DNA of 10,130 bases from CAZJFC01 sp964545245 (GTDB lineage Bacteria; Pseudomonadota; Alphaproteobacteria; Rickettsiales; 21-14-0-20-44-7), in assembly GCA_964545245.1 (NCBI GenBank), contig CAZJFC010000059.1, positions 1-10,130 of the forward strand, given 5' to 3'. The notes below the pieces were generated by a model that worked only from the letters and a program-made list of their open reading frames with translations, ran no database searches and was not told the origin of the DNA. A program made the translations under genes and the position numbers. Shown here piece by piece: positions 4,898-9,334 of this stretch. Positions within the stretch are counted from its first letter, which is position 1; the number at the start of each line of letters is the position of its first letter.

Positions 4898-6028
4898 ATG
4901 AAAAAACTTTTACTCGCAACCCATAATAAAGGCAAAGTCAGCGAGCTTTCCGAAATGCTCGCGCCGCTCGGAATCAAGGTCGTTTCCGCGGCGGAGTTCA
5001 ACATCCCGGAACCGGAGGAAACCGGAACCACTTTCCATGAGAATGCACGCCTTAAAGCGGTTCACTCCGCGCAGATCGCAAATCTCCCCGCGCTCGCCGA
5101 TGATTCCGGTTTATGCATCCCTGCCCTTGGCGGCGCACCGGGAATTTATTCCGCCCGCTGGGGCGGCCCCGAAAAGGATTTCGTGAAGGCGTGTGAGAAG
5201 ATAAGGGAGGAGTTGGAGAAAATGTCTGGCAGCACCTCACCCCAACCCTCTCCTCATAGGAGAGGGAGCGAAAATAATCTCCCCCCTATGAGGGGGGATG
5301 TAAGGGGGGTGCAATACCGCCCATATAACCCGGAAAATTCTGATAAAGCAAAAGAGCTTAGAAAAAACTCTACCCAAGCCGAGAAAATACTATGGAACAA
5401 AATCCGGATGGAACAACTCGGCCATAAGTTCCGCCGTCAGGAACCAATAGGAAATTATATCGCTGATTTTATATGCCTGAACAAAAAATTGATTATTGAA
5501 ATCGATGGCGGGCAGCACGACACACAGCAACAATACGACGATTTGAGGACGCAGTATTTTAATGACATGGGATACAGGGTCATCAGGTTCTGGAACAATC
5601 AGGTAACTGAAAACCTGGACGGTGTATTGCAGAAGATCATAAAAGAACTTGATGCACCTCCCCCATCCCCTCCTCATAGGAGGGGTGAAAAAGAAAACCT
5701 CCCTCCTCATAGGAGGGGTGAAAAAGGAAAATCTACTAATTGCGTTAATGGGACTCCTGCATATTTCATCTGCGTGCTTTCGCTGGCGCAGGCGGATGGC
5801 TCCAGCATCGAGTTTGAAGGCAGGGTTGACGGCAAACTCACCTTCCCGGCGCGAGGGGCGGAAGGGTTCGGCTATGACCCGATTTTTGTTCCAGACCACG
5901 ACACACGTACCTTCGGCGAAATGTCACAGCTTGAGAAGAACCGCAAGAACCATCGCGCGGATGCCTTCGCCAAATTCAAAGAATTTCTTGCAGATAAATC
6001 TGGACGTGATAACAAGCAATCCGCCTGA
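4898..6028 (+). CDS. rdgB: RdgB/HAM1 non-canonical NTP pyrophosphatase with in-frame DUF559 insertion
   Basis: RdgB hydrolyses dITP, XTP and ITP to monophosphates, keeping deaminated purines out of DNA and RNA. The 376-residue frame is far longer than the roughly 200 residues of the family. Residues 1-111 are the first half (LLATHNKGKVSEL substrate loop, LADDSGL with the catalytic Asp, GGAPGIYSARWGG). Residues about 281-376 are the second half (AYFICVLSLA, FEGRVDG, GFGYDPIF, TFGEMSQLEK, HRADAFAKF). The two halves add up to a normal RdgB. Between them, residues 112-280 are foreign: translated hairpin repeats on both sides of a DUF559 nuclease-like domain at 140-252. The insertion is at the loop after LEKM that joins the two lobes, so folding could survive. 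The SHR motif near the C-terminus reads NHR. I chose the ATG at 4898 because the family N-terminus starts there; a TTG seven codons upstream is less likely. Function of the fusion is untested. Confidence 0.9.
   Translation: MKKLLLATHNKGKVSELSEMLAPLGIKVVSAAEFNIPEPEETGTTFHENARLKAVHSAQIANLPALADDSGLCIPALGGAPGIYSARWGGPEKDFVKACEKIREELEKMSGSTSPQPSPHRRGSENNLPPMRGDVRGVQYRPYNPENSDKAKELRKNSTQAEKILWNKIRMEQLGHKFRRQEPIGNYIADFICLNKKLIIEIDGGQHDTQQQYDDLRTQYFNDMGYRVIRFWNNQVTENLDGVLQKIIKELDAPPPSPPHRRGEKENLPPHRRGEKGKSTNCVNGTPAYFICVLSLAQADGSSIEFEGRVDGKLTFPARGAEGFGYDPIFVPDHDTRTFGEMSQLEKNRKNHRADAFAKFKEFLADKSGRDNKQSA
5233..5268. repeat. Repeat B hairpin, exact copy of 81-116
   Basis: 36 bases identical to those at 81-116, with a 9-bp stem around loop CAT. 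In the rdgB frame it reads TSPQPSPHRRGS. It marks the 5' edge of the insertion in rdgB. Confidence 0.88.
5277..5311. repeat. Repeat B variant hairpin, inverted
   Basis: On the minus strand this has the same layout as the B repeat: CACC start, C-rich run, then CCCCCCT, loop CAT, AGGGGGG. The stem sequence differs from copy B1 but pairs perfectly. It faces B1 across eight bases, so B1 and this copy form a larger inverted pair. Confidence 0.75.
5655..5720. repeat. Two repeat B variant hairpins at 3' side of DUF559 segment
   Basis: The first has arms CCCCTCCT (5667-5674) and AGGAGGGG (5678-5685). The second has arms CCCTCCT (5701-5707) and AGGAGGG (5711-5717). Both have loop CAT, and each is followed by GTGAAAAAG. 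The second looks like a truncated tandem copy of the first. In the rdgB frame they read PPHRRGEKENLPPHRRGEKG. Confidence 0.82.
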
Positions 6029-6030
6029 AA

Positions 6031-6058
6031 TTGACATTTAGTCACACAGGCTTATTCT
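6031..6058 (+). promoter_or_regulatory. Candidate fabD promoter
   Basis: A perfect TTGACA (6031-6036) begins two bases after the rdgB stop. It is followed after 16 bases by TATTCT (6053-6058, four of six to the -10 consensus). The predicted start of transcription is about 18 bases before the fabD ATG. This would let the fab genes be expressed independently of rdgB. Confidence 0.55.
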
Positions 6059-6082
6059 GTATTACTCCAGGAGAGAGATTTA

Positions 6083-7045
6083 ATGACAAACACAGCAGAA
6101 AAATTAGTACCGATGCTACAAGCAAATCAATTTACCGCAAAGCAAACCGCATTTATTTTTCCGGGGCAAGGCTCACAGAAAGTTGGGATGGGCAAGGATT
6201 TTTACGATAATTTCCCCGTAGCCAAAGCCGTTTTTGACGAAGTTGACGAAGCTATCGGCAAACCCCTCTCCAAAATAATTTTTGAAGGCCCGCAGGAGGA
6301 ACTTAACCTCACTGAAAATACCCAGCCTGCCATCATGGCGACCTCGATCGCTATCTGGCGCGTGCTTTCAAAAGACCTTGGTATTGAGCATTTTTGCTCA
6401 CTCGTTGCCGGACATTCCCTCGGTGAATATTCCGCGCTTTGCGCAAGCGGTGCGCTTTCGCTTGCCGATACCGCGAAACTTCTGAAAATCCGTGGCGCGG
6501 CGATGCAGCAGGCGGTTCCGGTCGGCGTTGGCTCAATGGCCGCCATCCTTGGGCTGGATTATAACACCGTTGCCACAATTGCCTCCCAGGCGGGTTGTCA
6601 GGCGGCGAATGACAATGCCGATGGGCAGGTTGTGGTTAGCGGACTCAAAGAAGCGGTTGCGCGCGCATGTGAACTCGCGAAAGAAAAAGGCGCGAAACGC
6701 GCGGTGGAGCTTCCGGTTTCCGCCCCGTTCCATTGCTGCCTGATGCAGCCGGCAGCGGAAAAAATGCGCGAAGCCCTCGCCAATGTCACCATCAACACGC
6801 CGAAAGTTCCCGTAGTTGCCAACGTGACCGCGTTCCAGACCACCTCCCCGGATGAGATCCGCAACCTGCTGGTCGAGCAGGTCACCGGCACGGTGCGCTG
6901 GAGGGAGTCGGTGCAATATATGAAGTCGCAAGGCATATTGAACCTTGTCGAAATCGGCTATGGGAGGATTCTCACCGGCCTCACCAAACGCATCGAGGAA
7001 AGCCTCAGCTCAAGCTGCATACAGGCAGTTGAAGACATTAAATAA
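6083..7045 (+). CDS. fabD: Malonyl-CoA:ACP transacylase
   Basis: Transfers malonyl from CoA to acyl carrier protein, supplying the extender unit for type II fatty acid synthesis in the cytosol. The 320-residue product carries the family signatures: FPGQGSQKVGMG (26-37), the nucleophile elbow GHSLGEYSAL with Ser112, Arg137 in KIRGAAMQ, and the catalytic His217 in VSAPFHCCLM. The first 22 residues or so extend beyond the usual family start at the FPGQGSQ strand. The ATG at 6083 is supported by AGGAGAGAG (6069-6077) upstream. fabG follows after 19 bases, so the two are probably co-transcribed. Confidence 0.97.
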   Translation: MTNTAEKLVPMLQANQFTAKQTAFIFPGQGSQKVGMGKDFYDNFPVAKAVFDEVDEAIGKPLSKIIFEGPQEELNLTENTQPAIMATSIAIWRVLSKDLGIEHFCSLVAGHSLGEYSALCASGALSLADTAKLLKIRGAAMQQAVPVGVGSMAAILGLDYNTVATIASQAGCQAANDNADGQVVVSGLKEAVARACELAKEKGAKRAVELPVSAPFHCCLMQPAAEKMREALANVTINTPKVPVVANVTAFQTTSPDEIRNLLVEQVTGTVRWRESVQYMKSQGILNLVEIGYGRILTGLTKRIEESLSSSCIQAVEDIK

Positions 7046-7064
7046 TTTATCCAAAGGAATTACT

Positions 7065-7805
7065 ATGTTTGATTTAACAGGCAAAACTGCATTAATCACC
7101 GGCGCATCGGGCGGCATTGGCGGGGCAATCGCGAAAGCGCTCAAAGAAAGCGGCGCGAAAGTCGCCATCAGCGGAACCAATGTGGAAAAACTTAATGCAG
7201 TCGCTCAGGAAATCGGGGGGGAGGTCATCATCATACCGGCGAACCTTTCCGATAAGGCCGACGTTGAACGCCTTGCGAAGGAAGCGGAGGAAAAACTCGG
7301 CGGGCAGGTTGATATTCTCGTCAACAACGCGGGTATTACAAAAGACGGGCTTTTCATGCGCATGAAGGATGAGGATTGGAGCAGCGTTATCGACGTTAAC
7401 CTCACTTCGGTTTTCGTGCTTAGCCGCGCGATCATCAAAGGCATGTTCAAACGTCGCGCAGGAAGAATCATCAATATCTCATCCGTTGTCGGCACAATGG
7501 GCAACCCCGGACAGGCGAATTATTGCGCGTCCAAAGGCGGGCTGGTCGCGATGACCAAATCGATAGCGATCGAGGCGGCGTCACGCAATATTACCGCCAA
7601 TTGCATCGCTCCGGGCTTCATCGCCACCGCGATGACGGATAAATTGAACGATGAGCAAAAATCCCGCATCACGCAAAACATCCCCGCCGGAAAAATGGGC
7701 GCACCGGAAGACATCGCCGCCAGCGTCGTTTACCTTGCATCCAACGAAGCCGCCTACATCACCGGCCAGACCATCCACATAAATGGCGGATTATTGATGG
7801 TTTGA
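7065..7805 (+). CDS. fabG: 3-oxoacyl-[ACP] reductase
   Basis: NADPH-dependent short-chain dehydrogenase/reductase that reduces 3-oxoacyl-ACP to 3-hydroxyacyl-ACP. The 246 residues are the normal size. Visible features are the Rossmann motif TGASGGIG (12-19), NNAG (87-90), Asn112, and the catalytic triad Ser140, Tyr153 (in ANYCASK) and Lys157, at the same relative spacing as in characterised FabG. The ATG at 7065 has AAGGA (7054-7058) six bases upstream; an in-frame upstream extension to 6945 overlaps fabD and is rejected. The last codons before the stop (GGLLMV) are encoded by a sequence whose final 14 bases recur at 8317 and 8939. Its TGA stop is followed after one base by the ATG of the DUF4160 gene. 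Confidence 0.97.
   Translation: MFDLTGKTALITGASGGIGGAIAKALKESGAKVAISGTNVEKLNAVAQEIGGEVIIIPANLSDKADVERLAKEAEEKLGGQVDILVNNAGITKDGLFMRMKDEDWSSVIDVNLTSVFVLSRAIIKGMFKRRAGRIINISSVVGTMGNPGQANYCASKGGLVAMTKSIAIEAASRNITANCIAPGFIATAMTDKLNDEQKSRITQNIPAGKMGAPEDIAASVVYLASNEAAYITGQTIHINGGLLMV
7790..7803 (+). repeat. 14-base direct repeat, copy 1, fabG 3' end
   Basis: ATTATTGATGGTTT, encoding the last residues of FabG. Exact copies lie at 8317-8330 and 8939-8952, in the same orientation, at the borders of the two accessory modules. Confidence 0.85.
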
Positions 7806-7806
7806 T

Positions 7807-8061
7807 ATGCCTGAAATATCCAGATTTTTAGGTATTATTATCAGGATGTTCTTTAATGAACATGCCCCGCCGCATTTTCATGCATATTACGGCAAATATA
7901 TGGTTATAATTAATATAAAAACTCTGGAGCATAATGGAAAATTCCCCAGATCAGAGTTGAAAACAGTCAAAAAATGGGCTAAAATCCATAAGGATGAACT
8001 GCTTGATAACTGGGAACTGGCAAATAAGGGAATCATCCCCAAACCCATAAAACCGCTTTGA
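7807..8061 (+). CDS. DUF4160 domain protein
   Basis: An 84-residue small protein matching the DUF4160 pattern: MPEISRFLGIIIRMFFNEH, APPHFHAYYGKY with its His/Pro cluster, then PRSELKTVKKWAKIHKDELLDNWELA. It begins one base after the fabG stop (TGATATG), so translation may be coupled to fabG. It is followed by a DUF2442 gene; the two families are commonly encoded side by side and have been suggested to form a toxin-antitoxin-like pair, but the activity is not established. Base composition is visibly more AT-rich than fabG. No ribosome-binding site of its own is evident. Confidence 0.85.
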   Translation: MPEISRFLGIIIRMFFNEHAPPHFHAYYGKYMVIINIKTLEHNGKFPRSELKTVKKWAKIHKDELLDNWELANKGIIPKPIKPL

Positions 8062-8079
8062 TATGGCCGCTTTGATATG
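8052..8079 (+). repeat. 14-base tandem duplication at DUF4160/DUF2442 junction
   Basis: CCGCTTTGATATGG (8052-8065) is followed at once by CCGCTTTGATATGA (8066-8079), differing only in the last base. Each copy contains TGATATG, the same stop-start arrangement as at the fabG/DUF4160 junction. The duplication creates a five-codon reading frame (8063-8080) that ends in ATGA overlapping the DUF2442 start. Confidence 0.8.
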
Positions 8080-8310
8080 AAACTGCACGAAGTAACAAAA
8101 GTGAATTACCTTGGCGATTACCGCGTTTTCCTTGCATTTGAGGACGGTAAAAAGGGCGAGTTCGATTTTGCACCTCTATTGAAAAAGAAACCCTTCAATA
8201 AAATCAAAAGTGAAAGGGAATTTATCCAGTTTGGTCTTGAATACGGCACGCTTGTCTGGACAAACGGACTGGATATTTCACCATCCTTTTTATATAAAAA
8301 TCTTCATTAA
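8077..8310 (+). CDS. DUF2442 domain protein
   Basis: 77 residues matching DUF2442: an N-terminal LGDYRVFLAFEDGKKGEFDFAPLL block, a Lys-rich turn with FNKIKSEREF, and the C-terminal GTLVWTNGLDISPSFLY motif. It is the usual partner of DUF4160 genes and is here 15 bases downstream of one. Its start overlaps the stop of a five-codon frame made by a tandem duplication, which may couple its translation to the upstream gene. No clear ribosome-binding site is present. The role is unproven; an antitoxin or DNA-binding partner is the usual suggestion for such pairs. Confidence 0.83.
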   Translation: MKLHEVTKVNYLGDYRVFLAFEDGKKGEFDFAPLLKKKPFNKIKSEREFIQFGLEYGTLVWTNGLDISPSFLYKNLH

Positions 8311-8316
8311 GGTGAG

Positions 8317-8330
8317 ATTATTGATGGTTT
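8317..8330 (+). repeat. 14-base direct repeat, copy 2
   Basis: Exact copy of 7790-7803, located seven bases after the DUF2442 stop and just before the parD promoter. It marks the border between the two modules. Copies 2 and 3 also share the next two bases, AG. Confidence 0.85.
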
Positions 8331-8334
8331 AGCC

Positions 8335-8364
8335 TTGACAAAGATTGGCAAACTATGCCATAAT
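8335..8364 (+). promoter_or_regulatory. parDE promoter, probably leaderless
   Basis: A perfect TTGACA (8335-8340) is followed after 18 bases by CATAAT (8359-8364, five of six). The predicted transcription start falls on or next to the parD ATG at 8371, and no ribosome-binding site separates the -10 from the ATG, so the antitoxin message may be leaderless. ParD-type proteins usually repress their own promoter. Confidence 0.6.
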
Positions 8365-8370
8365 AACCGC

Positions 8371-8604
8371 ATGGAAACTCTTAATATTTCAATTACAAGC
8401 ACCATGCGCGAATGGGTTAATTCCCAAATAGCCACCGGCACTTACGCCAATGCCAGCGATTATTTGCGTGATCTCATCCGTTGTGACCAGCGTCAACGTG
8501 AATCGCTCGCTCTCGCCCTGATCGAGGGGGAGAAAAGCGGCACCAGCAAACGCAAGGTAAAAGATATTATCAGGGCCTCCAAAAAGAAGCTGAAAAATGG
8601 CTGA
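8371..8604 (+). CDS. parD: ParD-like antitoxin, ribbon-helix-helix
   Basis: 77 residues. The N-terminal METLNISITSTMREWVNSQI and GTYANASDYLRDLIR segments match the ParD/CopG ribbon-helix-helix family (strand followed by two helices, with the A-S-DYLRDLIR helix). The Lys-rich C-terminus (SKRKVKDIIRASKKKLKNG) would be the toxin-binding tail. I chose the ATG at 8371; an upstream in-frame TTG at 8335 is the -35 hexamer of the promoter and is rejected as a start. Its stop overlaps the toxin start by eight bases, typical of type II toxin-antitoxin operons. Expected to neutralise the ParE-like product and to repress the operon. Confidence 0.88.
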   Translation: METLNISITSTMREWVNSQIATGTYANASDYLRDLIRCDQRQRESLALALIEGEKSGTSKRKVKDIIRASKKKLKNG

Positions 8605-8890
8605 ATATATTTTATCTGTCGCGGCTGACAGGGATTTGGAAGAAATCTATATTTACTCGTACAATAATTTCGGTGAAACCAAGGCCGACGCGTATTTATC
8701 CGGTCTGGAGGAATGCTTGCAACGCCTTGCCGAATCCCCACGTACAGGCAGGAAAGCCGATCATATAAGAAAAGCCTATATGCGCTATGAATATGTAAGC
8801 CACAGCATATTTTACAAAACACAGGACAAAAATATTCTGGTTGTACGCGTGCTTCACAACAGCCGTGACGTCATCCGGCACTTGAATTAA
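8597..8890 (+). CDS. parE: ParE-like toxin, RelE/ParE superfamily
   Basis: 97 residues, the normal size for the family. It has the ParE layout: YILSVAADRDLEEIYIYS at the N-terminus, a middle helix with LEECLQRLAESPRTGRK, then DHIRKAYMRYEYVSHSIFYK and the C-terminal strand ILVVRVLHNSRDVIRHL. Characterised ParE proteins poison DNA gyrase; that activity here is inferred from family only. It overlaps parD by eight bases and appears full length. The stop is followed by a direct-repeat copy at 8939. Confidence 0.9.
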   Translation: MAEYILSVAADRDLEEIYIYSYNNFGETKADAYLSGLEECLQRLAESPRTGRKADHIRKAYMRYEYVSHSIFYKTQDKNILVVRVLHNSRDVIRHLN

Positions 8891-8892
8891 CA

Positions 8893-8922
8893 CCGACACG
8901 CGTCCGACCATCCAAATATAAT
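8893..8922 (+). promoter_or_regulatory. Weak upstream promoter-like sequence before acpP
   Basis: A perfect TATAAT (8917-8922) is preceded after an 18-base spacer by CCGACA (8893-8898, four of six). The TATAAT lies inside an imperfect inverted repeat (TCCAAA 8911-8916, TTTGGA 8930-8935, with outer CGTCC and GGACG), which could instead be a hairpin at the end of the parDE transcript. Confidence 0.3.
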
Positions 8923-8938
8923 GACGGATTTTGGACGA

Positions 8939-8952
8939 ATTATTGATGGTTT
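8939..8952 (+). repeat. 14-base direct repeat, copy 3
   Basis: Exact copy of 7790-7803, located 48 bases after the parE stop and 22 bases before the acpP -35-like hexamer. If the modules are insertions, this copy may mark the original fabG end, with TAG as the ancestral stop codon. Confidence 0.85.
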
Positions 8953-8974
8953 AGGCGGTATGTGTTAATCCTGC

Positions 8975-9002
8975 TTGACATCATCACCCATATAGCTAAA
9001 AC
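8975..9002 (+). promoter_or_regulatory. Candidate acpP promoter
   Basis: TTGACA (8975-8980) is followed after 16 bases by TAAAAC (8997-9002, four of six). A separate promoter for acpP is plausible because acyl carrier protein is needed in large amounts, and it would insulate acpP from the modules inserted upstream. Confidence 0.45.
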
Positions 9003-9028
9003 ACAAAAAACAAACAAAGGAGACTTTC

Positions 9029-9262
9029 ATGTCTGATACTGCTGATAAAATCAAAAAAATCGTAGCTGAACATCTCGGCGTTGAAGAAGCTAAAATCAAT
9101 GACAATTCCAGCTTCGTTGACGATCTGGGCGCTGACAGCCTTGACCAGGTTGAACTCGTTATGGCTTTCGAAGAAGCCTTCAGCATCGAGATCCCTGATG
9201 ACGCGGCTGAGAAAATCGCAACCGTGCAGGACGCGATCAACTACGTTGATTCGCACAAGTAG
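9029..9262 (+). CDS. acpP: Acyl carrier protein
   Basis: 77-residue carrier that holds growing acyl chains on a 4'-phosphopantetheine arm for the fatty acid synthase enzymes. The prosthetic-group site is Ser37 in GADSLDQVELVM, and the surrounding acidic helices (DDLGADSLD, FEEAFSIEIPDDAAEKI) are typical. The AAAGGAG ribosome-binding site (9016-9022) lies six bases from the ATG. The gene lies between the accessory modules and fabF. Confidence 0.98.
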   Translation: MSDTADKIKKIVAEHLGVEEAKINDNSSFVDDLGADSLDQVELVMAFEEAFSIEIPDDAAEKIATVQDAINYVDSHK

Positions 9263-9269
9263 AATATGA

Positions 9270-9303
9270 GAGAATGAGGATACGGGAATTTTCCCGGTTT
9301 CTC
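9270..9303 (+). other. Hairpin in acpP-fabF gap
   Basis: CGGG (9283-9286) and CCCG (9293-9296) pair around an AATTTT loop, with an outer GAGAA (9270-9274) and TTCTC (9299-9303) pair. Only a pyrimidine-rich stretch follows instead of a clean U run. It could be an attenuator or processing site that lowers fabF expression relative to acpP; this is inference. Confidence 0.35.
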
Positions 9304-9334
9304 AATTTCCCAGTTTCACAGTTTCTTAAACAGA

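Larger units (their letters stand above)
5233..5730 (+). mobile_element. Palindrome-flanked DUF559 nuclease unit inserted in rdgB
   Basis: The insertion starts with hairpin B1 (5233-5268) and an inverted variant hairpin (5277-5311). It continues with a DUF559 coding segment (5315-5653) and ends with two hairpins (5655-5686 and 5698-5719) plus a short Lys/Gly-rich junction. The DUF559 part is full length: RKNSTQAEKILWNKIR and FRRQEPIGNY blocks, then the nuclease core ADF (D190), E201-x-D203 in IIEIDGGQH, and the C-terminal RVIRFWNNQV block. These match the Vsr-like PD-(D/E)XK fold assigned to DUF559. The whole unit is free of stop codons in the rdgB frame. An ATG at 5288 is a possible internal start but has no good ribosome-binding site. 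The boundaries are good to roughly ten bases at the 5' side and less sharp at the 3' side. That it is mobile is inferred from the intact RdgB halves and the repeat copy elsewhere. Confidence 0.75.

Noticed and set aside
4695..4919. Upstream extension of the secreted EF-hand gene to 4919 on the minus strand
   Set aside because: The extra codons translate the A repeat and its flanks, and the signal peptide and AGGAG ribosome-binding site place the start at 4694.
5233..5730. Intein or group I/II intron in rdgB
   Set aside because: No Hint-domain splicing motifs (N-terminal Cys/Ser block, C-terminal HN) are seen at the junctions, and the segment is a continuous open frame with a DUF559 domain and hairpins, unlike known introns.
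6945..7064. Upstream extension of fabG into fabD
   Set aside because: It overlaps fabD coding sequence out of frame. The ATG at 7065 has a well-spaced AAGGA and matches the family N-terminus.
8335..8370. TTG start for parD at 8335
   Set aside because: The TTG is part of a perfect TTGACA promoter hexamer, and the ribbon-helix-helix domain starts at the ATG at 8371.
8901..8937. Terminator for parDE
   Set aside because: The inverted repeat has competing pairings and no U run, so I kept it only as context for the promoter-like sequence there.
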